Positions 28,970 to 37,146 are shown, counted from the stretch's first letter. The stretch is DNA of 38,450 nucleotides from Bacteroides sp. (GCA_014801235.1 JAAVEM010000025.1:42681-81130); one strand, 5' to 3'. Program-made: numbers and translations. The notes: a model not told the origin generated them from the letters alone.

Positions 28970-29002
28970 CAAAGATAATAAAAATATCAACATCCACCCA
29001 AA
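28970..29002 (-). promoter_or_regulatory. Predicted promoter of the C69 peptidase-queF operon
   Basis: On the minus strand TTTG (29002-28999) is followed after 21 bases by TATCTTTG (28977-28970), a full consensus match. The transcript would start about 15 bases before the ATG at 28947. Confidence 0.65.
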
Positions 29003-29114
29003 AGTACCAACATCCCGCCCCACCCCCAAAAATACAATACCCCGATATGTAATCGCATTCGCAAGATGATGAAGATAACATGATTGAGAATCCAAAAGGG
29101 TTTCTGCCACGCAA

Positions 29115-29212
29115 TCAACGTCGGAGACGTTGAAATATGCGAAACCCCATGTTGGCGCGCCAACATGGGGCAAGGGAATGCATCACCTATTCATCCTCGG
29201 AGAGGATGAATA
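29115..29212 (+). repeat. Three-hairpin palindromic element, copy A
   Basis: Hairpin 1 is TCAACGTC-GGA-GACGTTGA (29115-29133). An 11-base spacer ends in GAAA. Hairpin 2 is the perfect 26-base palindrome CCCCATGTTGGCG/CGCCAACATGGGG (29145-29170). After 17 bases, hairpin 3 is an 11-base stem with a GGA loop (29188-29212, core TTCATCCTC-GGA-GAGGATGAA). The same order of parts occurs twice at 35673-35890. The structure is seen directly; its nature as a mobile or regulatory element is inference. Confidence 0.8.
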
Positions 29213-29271
29213 AAAACACCACATAAGAGATAGACACACCCATGCAAACCAAGCCATAGGGTATAAAAAAA

Positions 29272-29305
29272 GCGGACCATGCGCTCCTCCCGGAGAGCAT
29301 GGTCC
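29272..29305 (-). terminator. Terminator of the second SusC-SusD-lipoprotein operon
   Basis: The stem GGACCATGC/GCATGGTCC (29274-29282 and 29297-29305) has a small inner stem in its loop (CTCC/GGAG). On the minus strand it runs into GCTTTTTTTATA. It lies 36 bases after the lipoprotein stop. Confidence 0.88.
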
Positions 29306-29341
29306 TTAAAAAAAGTATTTAAAAGTTGTGTATGTGCTGAT

Positions 29342-30193
29342 TTATTGCTGATTCGGAACGAAATATTCGTAACCGTATCCAAGGCTACCTGCCGATACCG
29401 ACATATTCAGATACAGGAAGCAAGTATAGTCATCATACATTCCGCTCTCAAAACCGTTGTCGGTCACGAATGCAGAATTGCCCTGCCAGTAGCCGATGTC
29501 CTGAGCGAACACGGTTCCATAGTTACCATAGGTGAACGGAGTGTTCTGGGGAGCTATACGGAAGAATGTGTATGTTCCGTCGGTATCCTTGCCGGTATAG
29601 TCGGGCAAAAGATTGATTTTAAGCGACCATCCTTCTCCATATACATCCTTGAATCGATAAAGAGTCTCATCAGTTGTACAGATCTGAAGCTCGGTCAGGT
29701 TTTCCTCCATGCCGGTCACATTAGCGAACTTGTCGAAATAATACGTTCCGTTCACCACGTGCTCCCATTCGAGTCCGAGGAAAGCGATTGTTGAACGATG
29801 GTGCTTATTTCCCTTAACGCCAACGGCTGAAATGGTGTAAGAACCATAAATATCGGTAAGAACGACATCGGTATATCCGTCTTCACCCGGAGCGATCTTG
29901 GTTCCTGCACTTATAACGTGCTGGATATATGCCTCTTCGCCGTCAGCTTCGATAGCCGCTTTAACATCGGCGTCCTTCTCGGCGATGTAGTAGATCTCCT
30001 CCACCTTATTGTTGGTAGCGAAACGCACCATCACGTCGTTGTCGGCATTATATTCCGACGAAGGTTCGTAAGTATAGAGCGTCACCACCGGCTTCGAGTC
30101 AGAACCCGGTTCGGTTCCCTCGTCTGCCGAGCATGAGGTCATCACCATTGCCATGCCGGCGAACAGCCCCAATAGATATTTTGATTTATTCAT
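29342..30193 (-). CDS. SusCD-associated surface lipoprotein of unknown ligand
   Basis: I chose the ATG at 30193 because it gives a clean lipoprotein signal, MNKSKYLLGLFAGMAMVMTSC, with Cys21 lipidated. An upstream in-frame ATG at 30223 would add ten residues before it. The mature part is 263 residues. Residues about 30-125 look like an Ig or fibronectin-type domain (KPVVTLYTYEPSSEYNADND...SYTISAVGVKG). The remaining beta-rich half begins TYYFDKFANVTG and is full of aromatic residues, as in ligand-binding domains. I do not recognise a named family. It is the third gene of a SusC-SusD operon, 34 bases after SusD, where accessory surface-binding lipoproteins usually sit. Confidence 0.82.
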   Translation of the reverse strand: MNKSKYLLGLFAGMAMVMTSCSADEGTEPGSDSKPVVTLYTYEPSSEYNADNDVMVRFATNNKVEEIYYIAEKDADVKAAIEADGEEAYIQHVISAGTKIAPGEDGYTDVVLTDIYGSYTISAVGVKGNKHHRSTIAFLGLEWEHVVNGTYYFDKFANVTGMEENLTELQICTTDETLYRFKDVYGEGWSLKINLLPDYTGKDTDGTYTFFRIAPQNTPFTYGNYGTVFAQDIGYWQGNSAFVTDNGFESGMYDDYTCFLYLNMSVSAGSLGYGYEYFVPNQQ

Positions 30194-30227
30194 TTGTCTC
30201 GATTTAAATGATAAGTTTGACATTTAA

Positions 30228-31910
30228 TTACCATGCATACTGAGGCGAGTTGCCTTCAGGAGCTACAGGAGTGGGGTTGTTCACGATAGCCGAGTTGTAA
30301 TTGGTCTCGGTTTGAACGATACACCAGTTCATCCAGTCGGGAGGAGTGGTGGTGTTCCACTGGAAACCGTCCAGGTGGTTGGTTCCGGCATAGCTGCGGA
30401 TAACACCCTTTTCAAGACGCTTGATGTCGAAAGTAGCAAGACCTTCACCCCACAGCTCTACGCGGCGCTGCCACCACACTTCGTTCTGGAACTTTGAAGT
30501 AGAGTTGTTGTAGTAAGCCTCGTTGTGAGAGCCATATACATAGTTGGGGTCACGGAGCTTTCCGAAAGTGGTAAGGAGTGCCTGACCGCGGCTTTCGTCC
30601 TGCATTCCGGCAGCCTCAGCCTCGATAAGAATCATCTCCTCGACACGCATGATGGGAACATCCACGAGGAAGCCGATATACTGGTTGTTACGTCCGGCTG
30701 TTCCACCTGCCGCGCGGAATTTCACTGACAATCCGCCTGCCGCGCTCACGTTACCCTGCTCATAAGCTGTGTAGAACAAGCGATCGGGGAAATCAGAGTA
30801 TTCACCGAGAGCAGCGAGGGCTTCAGCCTTGGTTGCCATCTCGTCGACAGCGAAATCAACGAAGCACTTGCGGCGAGCGTCGGTAGCGGGAATAGTCTCA
30901 TAAAGGTGACGGTCGATATACTTGGGGTCACCGTAGTTAGAGGCATAACCTGCGGTCAACGGGTCGTTGCTCATCTCAAGACACATCTGGCTCGGCCAGC
31001 TTGAGTCACCGTCATTGTTAAGAATGTTGGGGTCGTCCGATTTGAAACGGGTCGCAAACATCCATGAAGAGTTGTTTGAGCTGTTGAAACCGTCGTTTTT
31101 GCTTGTGTAATAGTCATTGTCCATTGCGGCATAACCGTTCTGGGCAAGCTTTGCATACTTCTCGGCGTTAGCCCAGTCGCGCATCACCAGGTAAGCGCGA
31201 GCCTTAAGACCGTAAGCAACCGACTGGTCGGGGGTGTACTTGTCTTGGCGGGTATAACCGGCGAGATACTCTTCAGCCTTGTCAAGGTCGCTGATGATAA
31301 GATCCCACATGTCCTTGTTGGTTGCGCGGGGATTGCTCGCAAGAGTTTCAAGGGCTGTCGACTCGGTCACGATGGGCACGGTCATAGCGTCGGGATCGGC
31401 GCCATAGGTTTTCTGGGCAAACATCTGGGCGAGCTCGCTGTAATAAAGAGCGCGCATCGCATAGGCGATACCGGCGCCCACCTTCTTGTCTTCGGCAGGA
31501 TCGGGACCGGCAAGCGAAATCACGGTGTTGCAGTCCTTGATCCAGCTATAGTAGAGAGTCCAGGAAATCTGGCAGTCACGATAGCCGGGACCAAGCATTC
31601 GTCCACACTGATACCAGGTAGAGTACCATGAGCCGTCATACTCGAGCACAAGGTCCTGACCCTGCACGTCGCGCATGAGATAGAAAGTCGTGTAGCCGAA
31701 ATCCCAGGGATATTCGTTGGACGGGCTGTAAAGGAACTTACCCGTGGTTGAAGAGGTGAGACCGCCCACAAAGGTTTCATAAGAACCGGGGGCGTTGGCA
31801 GCCTGTTCGCCGGTCACGAAACTTGCCTCAGGCTGAAACTCTTCAAGACAGCCGGTGAAAAGCATCATTGATGCTGCGCCGACAAGTATTGATGAAAATA
31901 TCTTATTCAT
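30228..31910 (-). CDS. SusD/RagB-family outer membrane lipoprotein
   Basis: This 560-residue protein has a lipoprotein signal (MNKIFSSILVGAASMMLFTGC, Cys21). Family features follow: YYSWIKDCNTVISLAG, AYAMRALYYSELAQMFAQKTYG (the TPR-like helices), TNKDMWDLIISDLDKAEEYL, YGLKARAYLVMRDWANAEKYAKLA, and the late VPIMRVEEMILIEAEAAG and WWQRRVELWGEGLATFDIKR motifs typical of SusD C-terminal halves. It forms the surface lid of the SusC channel encoded 20 bases upstream. The ligand is unknown. No glycosidase or protease gene belongs to this operon, so the substrate class cannot be inferred from neighbours. Confidence 0.96.
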   Translation of the reverse strand: MNKIFSSILVGAASMMLFTGCLEEFQPEASFVTGEQAANAPGSYETFVGGLTSSTTGKFLYSPSNEYPWDFGYTTFYLMRDVQGQDLVLEYDGSWYSTWYQCGRMLGPGYRDCQISWTLYYSWIKDCNTVISLAGPDPAEDKKVGAGIAYAMRALYYSELAQMFAQKTYGADPDAMTVPIVTESTALETLASNPRATNKDMWDLIISDLDKAEEYLAGYTRQDKYTPDQSVAYGLKARAYLVMRDWANAEKYAKLAQNGYAAMDNDYYTSKNDGFNSSNNSSWMFATRFKSDDPNILNNDGDSSWPSQMCLEMSNDPLTAGYASNYGDPKYIDRHLYETIPATDARRKCFVDFAVDEMATKAEALAALGEYSDFPDRLFYTAYEQGNVSAAGGLSVKFRAAGGTAGRNNQYIGFLVDVPIMRVEEMILIEAEAAGMQDESRGQALLTTFGKLRDPNYVYGSHNEAYYNNSTSKFQNEVWWQRRVELWGEGLATFDIKRLEKGVIRSYAGTNHLDGFQWNTTTPPDWMNWCIVQTETNYNSAIVNNPTPVAPEGNSPQYAW

Positions 31911-31930
31911 TTATTGATTCTTTTTATTGT

Positions 31931-34900
31931 TTAGAATGTCACTTGAACACCACCTGAGATGTTGCGCACGGGAGAGTAAACCGCAACGCTCTCATTTGAA
32001 GAGTAAGAGTAGCGGGGGTCAAATCCCTTGCGTGCCGACCAGAAGCAGAGGTTTTCGCCGGCTACATAGAAACGGAGCTTGGTAATGTCCTTGATCAAGC
32101 CCTTGGGAAGGGTGTAACCAACGGTGAATGACTGGAAGTTGAGGTAGCTTGCGTTGGTCAAGAAGCGGTCAGAAGCGTTGTTGCTGTTGCTGTTACCCTG
32201 ACCATACTGCCAGCGGGGAATGTCAGAGTTAGTGTTGTTGGGGCTCCATGACTTGAGCACATCCTTGTGGATAGCGTGACCGGCGTCATTGCTACCTGAA
32301 GGAACAATCATGAGCTGAGCGTACTGGTTGTCATAAACCTTACCGCCTATCTGATAGTCGAATGTTGCAGTCAAGTCGAAGTCCTTAACGCGAACATAGG
32401 TGCTGAAACCGCCATACACTTTGGGAAGGATAGAACCAACGGTATAACGAGATGCTTCACCGGGAACTGTGGTCACATAATCCTTTGACTTGATCTTTCC
32501 GGGCTGGGCGATATCCATCGCGCCGTCTTCGCCGATGAGGTTAGGATCGTAGTAGTAGAGAGCTTCACCCTGCTCGTTGACGCCTGCGTAGGCATAGGTC
32601 ATGTAGTTGTAGAGGGGCTTGCCTTCCTGATACCACATGCTCGATTCAAAGAAACCGCCGCGTTCGCCGGTCTTAGCCTTGGGAAGGCTCACGATCTTGG
32701 TGGCGTTGTGAGAGATGTTTCCGCTGAGCTGCCATTCGAAGTCGCGGGTGCGGATCACGTGTCCTGCAAGAGAAAGCTCGACACCCTGGTTGCGGATAGT
32801 ACCCATGTTGCCATAGTAACCGCGGGCACCTGCCGATTCAGCCACTGACATCCAGAAGAGAAGGTTGCTCACGCGCTTAACATAGAAGTCGATGTTACCG
32901 GTGAGACGGTTGCCGAAGAATCCGAACTCGGCGCCGACATTGAAGTTGGTAGTAGTTTCCCAAGTGATGTCGCGGTTACCGATGTTGGAGAATGTGGGCG
33001 ACATTTCATACTCGCCTGAAGGAGTGAGCTGATAGAGGTCTGACCAGTAAAAATAGTTGGGAAGATAAGAGTGGTCGTCATATCCCACGCCGTCGTTACC
33101 CTGCTGACCGATAGAAGCCTTGAGCTTCAACATGTCGACCCAGGTATAGGGCTTCATGAATTCTTCCTTGGAGATGAGCCATGCTCCACCTACTGACCAG
33201 AAGCTACCCCAACGGTGACCCTTGGCGAAGAATGAAGAACCGTCAAGACGGTAAGAAGCCGACGCGAAATATTTTTCCTGATAGTTATACTGAGCGCTTC
33301 CGAAGTAACCCTCGACGTTATAGTTCATAGCGCGTGAAGAAGAGGTTGCCTTCTTGGCAAACGCATAGATTTCCTGAATGTCGGGAGAGAATCCGCCCTG
33401 AGCGGTAGCGGTCAGATAACGGCTGTTGGTGCGGTAATATTCGTGACCTGCCATTATATTAAGGTAGTGAGCGCCGTCAGGACCGAGGTTCTTGAAGAAC
33501 GAAAGGGTCTGCACGTTGTTAGTGCGGGTAGAGTTCTGCTGATACTTGGTCAAGTCACCGTTGATTGAAGACTTGTTGGGATTGTAGATACTTCCGTAGC
33601 TTGAATAGATAGTGTTACCCCAGCTGAGAGTGCTCTGTGCCGAGAACTTCAAGTAGTCGGTGATGTTGATATCGGCGGTAAGAGTTGCGTTCAACTGGTT
33701 GCCGATGTTCTGAGTGTTGTCATAATTGTTGGTTCCGAGCGGGTTGGCGTTTGACATGAACGGACGGGCAAGACCGTAGTTGGTAGCTGCCACACCATAG
33801 TCGTAACGCTTTTCGCCTGCATCGTTGCGAAGGATATAAGGGTTACCGTCAGCGCCAACGCCACGAAGATACACCGGATAGATGGGAGCCATCATCGAGG
33901 TGAAGTACATGATGTTGGTAGAGTTCAGCGAAGTTCCGAAGTTAGGCACTGAAGTGGTCTTTGAATGAACATAGCCGATGTTGGCGCCAAGTTTCAACCA
34001 TTTCTTAGCCTGATAGTCGGCGCGCACGCGGGCTGAAAGGCGATCGTATGAAGAGTGGTCGATAACACCCTCGTCATCAAGATAGTTGATGCTGCTATAA
34101 TAAGAAGCGCGGTCGGTTCCGCCGTTTACGCTCACGTTATATTCCTGACGGAACGAATTGTGATAAGCTTCCTTATTCCAATCGTCGGGCTGGAGCCACA
34201 GTTTCTGTCCGTTGAGCTCCACTTCGCGGCCAAGAGTGGCGTTGGGATTGATCTTACCGTCAAGACCGATAAGGTTTTCACCCTGGGGAACAGTGTAGAC
34301 ATTATAACCGAGACCCGGCCAGCTGCCCGAACCAAACATCTGAGAGTTGGCTGCGGCGTTTGCGGCTGCCGCGCTCATGCCCTGACCGTAAAGGTTGAAG
34401 TTATAGAGCATGTCATAATAAGTCTCGTAATATTTTGACGGAGACTTGATTACATCATACTGCTGGATAGCGCGAGAGTTAACACCCCACTTTGCGTCAA
34501 CGCTTACAACAGCGTCTTTAGTTTTACCGCGCTTGGTGGTAACGATGATCACACCACCTGCGCCGCGGGCACCGTAAAGAGCAGCCGAAGCAGCATCCTT
34601 AAGCACCGAGATAGTCTCGATATCACCCTGGGGAATGTTGGAAAGGCTTGCTTCATAAGGAGCGCCGTCCACAATCACAAGAGGCTCTGAGTTAGAATAA
34701 AGCGAAGAGATACCGCGAATGCTGATCTCGCCCTGAGATGCGCCGGGGGCGCCTGAGCTTGAACGCATCTGGAAGCCAGGAACCGAACCTACAAGCGCGT
34801 CAGCCACGTTGGTGGTGATGTGCTTTGAAAGTTCTTCGGCGTCAACAACTGCCGCCGATCCGGTAAACGCCTGCTTGGTAGTGGTTCCGAATGCCACCAC

Positions 34901-35209
34901 CATCACTTCGTCGAGTTTGTTGCCGGTTGTGAGTTTAATGGTCATCGGCGAGTTGGTAATGGGAACTTCCTGAGTCACCATACCCACATAGCTTACTCGC
35001 AATGCCTTTACCGACTGGGGTACTTTGATTGAAAACTTTCCATCGATGTCGGTGGCAATTCCATTGCCGCCCCCTATCGGGAGCACCGAAGCCCCCACCA
35101 GAGGTTCGCCGTCATCGGCGTTCAGCACTGTACCGGTGACCGTGCGCATCTGAGCCGATGCTGTTGCCACCATTACAAGTGCAAGTAGAAACATAATTAC
35201 TTTTTTCAT
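31931..35209 (-). CDS. SusC/RagA-family TonB-dependent outer membrane receptor
   Basis: Starting at the ATG at 35209 (MKKVIMFLLALVMVATASAQ) gives 1092 residues with a clean signal peptide. An in-frame ATG at 35242 would add 11 residues ahead of it. A carboxypeptidase-regulatory-like domain follows (RTVTGTVLNADDGEPLVGASV), then DEVMVVAFGTTTKQAFTGSAAVV and the plug with EPLVIVDGAPYE and ISVLKDAASAALYGARGAGGVIIV. The barrel ends in a terminal Phe (ISGGVQVTF). It imports a bulky nutrient with its SusD partner. It is the first gene of the operon, with a promoter near 35378-35407 and a leader of about 160 bases. Confidence 0.96.
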   Translation of the reverse strand: MKKVIMFLLALVMVATASAQMRTVTGTVLNADDGEPLVGASVLPIGGGNGIATDIDGKFSIKVPQSVKALRVSYVGMVTQEVPITNSPMTIKLTTGNKLDEVMVVAFGTTTKQAFTGSAAVVDAEELSKHITTNVADALVGSVPGFQMRSSSGAPGASQGEISIRGISSLYSNSEPLVIVDGAPYEASLSNIPQGDIETISVLKDAASAALYGARGAGGVIIVTTKRGKTKDAVVSVDAKWGVNSRAIQQYDVIKSPSKYYETYYDMLYNFNLYGQGMSAAAANAAANSQMFGSGSWPGLGYNVYTVPQGENLIGLDGKINPNATLGREVELNGQKLWLQPDDWNKEAYHNSFRQEYNVSVNGGTDRASYYSSINYLDDEGVIDHSSYDRLSARVRADYQAKKWLKLGANIGYVHSKTTSVPNFGTSLNSTNIMYFTSMMAPIYPVYLRGVGADGNPYILRNDAGEKRYDYGVAATNYGLARPFMSNANPLGTNNYDNTQNIGNQLNATLTADINITDYLKFSAQSTLSWGNTIYSSYGSIYNPNKSSINGDLTKYQQNSTRTNNVQTLSFFKNLGPDGAHYLNIMAGHEYYRTNSRYLTATAQGGFSPDIQEIYAFAKKATSSSRAMNYNVEGYFGSAQYNYQEKYFASASYRLDGSSFFAKGHRWGSFWSVGGAWLISKEEFMKPYTWVDMLKLKASIGQQGNDGVGYDDHSYLPNYFYWSDLYQLTPSGEYEMSPTFSNIGNRDITWETTTNFNVGAEFGFFGNRLTGNIDFYVKRVSNLLFWMSVAESAGARGYYGNMGTIRNQGVELSLAGHVIRTRDFEWQLSGNISHNATKIVSLPKAKTGERGGFFESSMWYQEGKPLYNYMTYAYAGVNEQGEALYYYDPNLIGEDGAMDIAQPGKIKSKDYVTTVPGEASRYTVGSILPKVYGGFSTYVRVKDFDLTATFDYQIGGKVYDNQYAQLMIVPSGSNDAGHAIHKDVLKSWSPNNTNSDIPRWQYGQGNSNSNNASDRFLTNASYLNFQSFTVGYTLPKGLIKDITKLRFYVAGENLCFWSARKGFDPRYSYSSNESVAVYSPVRNISGGVQVTF

Positions 35210-35351
35210 ACAAACTATTTTAATTAAAAAGTATAGGGTCAAAAGCTAAATTACTAATAGTCAGTAAATTACCCCCCCCATACGCTTTTTTTTAAGTCTG
35301 TATGAAAAGAATAATTTATTATGTCAAAGAGACTTATTGGCTAAGTCACGC

Positions 35352-35369
35352 TACGCATCTCCATGCGTA
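35352..35369 (-). promoter_or_regulatory. Hairpin at the predicted 5' end of the SusC transcript
   Basis: TACGCAT/ATGCGTA with the loop CTCC (GGAG in the minus-strand RNA) starts 1-2 bases after the predicted transcript start near 35371. It could stabilise the mRNA end. Confidence 0.4.
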
Positions 35370-35377
35370 ATTGGCTG

Positions 35378-35407
35378 CAAAGTTATACAAATTTCCGTAT
35401 AAAACAA
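35378..35407 (-). promoter_or_regulatory. Predicted promoter of the second SusC-SusD operon
   Basis: On the minus strand TAACTTTG (35385-35378) fits TAnnTTTG. TTG (35407-35405) lies 19 bases upstream, and an alternative TTTG at 35411-35408 lies 22 bases upstream. The transcript would start near 35371, giving a leader of about 160 bases. Confidence 0.6.
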
Positions 35408-35490
35408 CAAAAATATCGAAATTCCTACAAATTTTAACACTTTTCCTGTCAATCCGATACCTCCGCGCCAACCCCGCTCACAAATCCGCA

Positions 35491-35530
35491 CCCCCATATA
35501 ATATAGGTATACTCCCCCCACCCCACCCCC
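35491..35530 (-). other. Potential G-quadruplex tract upstream of the SusC promoter
   Basis: The minus strand carries runs of 5, 4, 6 and 5 G with single-base loops between the first three and an 18-base AT-rich loop before the fourth. It sits about 80-120 bases upstream of the predicted -33 element. Confidence 0.4.
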
Positions 35531-35672
35531 GTGACAAATCCACCCCGCGGCTGAGCGCAGCGATACCCCCGGAAAAGTCGATGCCCCGGAAAGGAACCCG
35601 CAAGGGTTCAATCGCCCCCTTTTGCCTTGCGCGGGGGGGCGGTGGATTCGCGCCGTTGGACTGCACAGATGA

Positions 35673-35771
35673 AAACATCGGAGATGTTTGAGAAAAGAAA
35701 CCCCATGTAAAAACGCACGTTTTTACATGGGGTACAGCGATGCCGGTGGATGGACAACATCGGAGATGTTG
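35673..35771 (+). repeat. Three-hairpin palindromic element, copy B1
   Basis: Hairpin 1 AAACATC-GGA-GATGTTT (35673-35689) is followed by an 11-base spacer ending GAAA. Hairpin 2 is CCCCATGTAAAAACG/CGTTTTTACATGGGG with CA between arms (35701-35732). After 22 bases, hairpin 3 is CAACATC-GGA-GATGTTG (35755-35771). The order and spacing match copy A at 29115-29212, although the stems differ. Confidence 0.8.
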
Positions 35772-35789
35772 AAGGCGAGAGGGTTGGTT

Positions 35790-35890
35790 CAACGTCTCCG
35801 ACGTTGTTTTTTTGTGTAGAGTTCCTTTTGCCCATGCTAATTGCACACAATTAGCATGGGGTTTCTCATCTCGGTAGCTCTCCGAGCTAC
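35790..35890 (-). repeat. Three-hairpin palindromic element, copy B2 (inverted)
   Basis: Read on the minus strand, hairpin 1 is GTAGCTC-GGA-GAGCTAC (35890-35874). A 13-base spacer ends GAGAAAC. Hairpin 2 is CCCATGCTAATTG-TGTG-CAATTAGCATGGG (35860-35831). After 24 bases, hairpin 3 is CAACGTC-GGA-GACGTTG (35806-35790), whose stem is identical to hairpin 1 of copy A. Copies B1 and B2 face each other with their third hairpins 18 bases apart. Confidence 0.8.
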
Positions 35891-35918
35891 ACACTGCGCG
35901 GGAGGGGGGGCTGGCGCG

Positions 35919-35949
35919 AAAAAAATGCCCCGATGCTCACGCACCGGGG
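35919..35949 (-). terminator. Terminator of the SusE/SusF-like operon
   Basis: On the minus strand CCCCGGTG (35949-35942) pairs with CATCGGGG (35935-35928) with one G-U pair and a 6-base loop, followed by CATTTTTTT. It lies about 70 bases after the stop at 36018. Confidence 0.85.
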
Positions 35950-36017
35950 TCACCTGTCTAAAAAAATCTAATCACAATTTGGAATTTGCTTAACAAACTC
36001 CTATTACAATCAGTTGC

Positions 36018-37109
36018 TTATTTCTTTTCCATCGTAGCCTTGCAAGGATAGCTTGAAAGGTCGAGAGTGATTTCAAATGTTCCTGTAGAGGGAGCCTTGA
36101 GGTTATCCTGGCTGTTGTCAATCAGCTCGTCGAGAGAGTTGCCGAGGCTGATAGCCCAATCGTCGTTGGCGCGGAACTTAAATTCGTCGCCCTCGGTCAT
36201 TGTCACCGTGCCGGTCCACACGAGGAAGTTCTCGCTCGGAGTCAACGCCACGCTTGATCCCCAGTCGTTGAACGCGCCGATCACACCGTAGGTGGAGATG
36301 TAGACGGTTGAATAGGTCAGGTCGGCAGTGTTCACCTTGCACCAGTACAGACCATCTTCAGCAACGCTGAGATTGCCCGCGCCGCCGTCGGTAGAAAGAG
36401 TGCCCTCAGCGCCGCCGTCGCCATAGTTTGTGCCGTCCCAGTTGGGGAGCGAGGTAAACTTGAAGCTGCCGCTCAAGTGGGCATAACCTTGGAAAGTCTT
36501 GCCGTTGGTCGACGAGAGCTGCTGGCTGTAGCCTTGATTCCAGCCGTTGCTGTCGCCCGGAGTGTAGAGCACGAATACCGGATCGGGGGTCAAAGTGTAG
36601 TTGACTGCCGAATAGAATTGAGAGCTACCTCCGATTCTCACGGTCATATTGTTAGCCTTATTATAAGCATAAGCGGCTACACGGGTATAGACCTGCTGAG
36701 GGGTTTCCGACAACCCGAAAATATCCTCATAAGTCTCTTCGAGATCAGCGGTGGTCACCACACCTGCCGCAGCGCCCTCGGTAGCAACGATTTCAACCGG
36801 AAGCGTCCTAACATCGGCAAAATCGGAAGTTCCCGACATCTCATATTCCAACTGCAAATCATAGCCCTCGGGAAGATTGCTCGCGTCGTCGACAGTCACG
36901 ACAGCCACGGTCTTGGTGCCGGCATCGTTAAGGGCGGGGAGATCCACCGAACCGTTGTCCACGATGGGAGAGCTCAGTTTAAACGCCTCGAAATCAAACG
37001 CTGCCTCCGGTTCGTTGACCCCCGGAGTTCCGGTGGGGTCCTCCACCTCGTCACAGGCTGCGAAGCCCATCGACAAAGCCAGAAGCGAATATAATGCAAA
37101 TTTCTTCAT
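36018..37109 (-). CDS. SusE/SusF-family outer membrane starch-binding lipoprotein
   Basis: This 363-residue lipoprotein has the signal MKKFALYSLLALSMGFAAC with Cys19 lipidated. Residues about 35-170 resemble the N-terminal Ig-like SusE domain (FKLSSPIVDNGSVDLPAL...). Two SusE/F-type binding modules follow: VFVLYTPGDSNGWNQGYSQQL at about residue 178, and VIGAFNDWGSSVALTPSENFLVWTGTVTM at about residue 276. These modules carry paired aromatic residues of the kind that bind alpha-glucan helices in Bacteroides SusE and SusF. The protein helps hold starch-like glycans at the surface but does not import them. It is the last gene of its operon, 89 bases after the other SusE/F-like gene. SusC and SusD of this system are presumably outside the window. 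Confidence 0.88.
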   Translation of the reverse strand: MKKFALYSLLALSMGFAACDEVEDPTGTPGVNEPEAAFDFEAFKLSSPIVDNGSVDLPALNDAGTKTVAVVTVDDASNLPEGYDLQLEYEMSGTSDFADVRTLPVEIVATEGAAAGVVTTADLEETYEDIFGLSETPQQVYTRVAAYAYNKANNMTVRIGGSSQFYSAVNYTLTPDPVFVLYTPGDSNGWNQGYSQQLSSTNGKTFQGYAHLSGSFKFTSLPNWDGTNYGDGGAEGTLSTDGGAGNLSVAEDGLYWCKVNTADLTYSTVYISTYGVIGAFNDWGSSVALTPSENFLVWTGTVTMTEGDEFKFRANDDWAISLGNSLDELIDNSQDNLKAPSTGTFEITLDLSSYPCKATMEKK

Positions 37110-37146
37110 ATCGATTTAAAGAATTTGTGATTAATAAATTTAAGGA

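Larger units (their letters stand above)
28948..29341. other. Gene-free region with promoter, palindromic element and terminator
   Basis: These 394 bases carry no credible gene. They contain the promoter of the C69 gene (28970-29002), one three-hairpin element (29115-29212) and the terminator of the neighbouring SusC-SusD operon (29272-29305). The stretch 28990-29060 is rich in C runs without a recognised function. Confidence 0.7.
35210..36017. other. 808-base gene-free region: SusC leader, promoter, G-rich tract and palindromes
   Basis: No credible gene is present. From left to right on the map there are: the SusC leader with a C8 and T8 run (35272-35293), a small hairpin (35352-35369), the SusC promoter (35378-35407), a C-rich tract (35491-35530), a GCAA-loop hairpin GAACCC/GGGTTC (35595-35610), two three-hairpin elements (35673-35890) and the terminator of the SusE/F operon (35919-35949). 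Confidence 0.75.

Noticed and set aside
35478-35894. Several overlapping open frames of 80-138 codons on both strands
   Set aside because: They run through palindromes and C-rich tracts, with low-complexity, unfamilied products.
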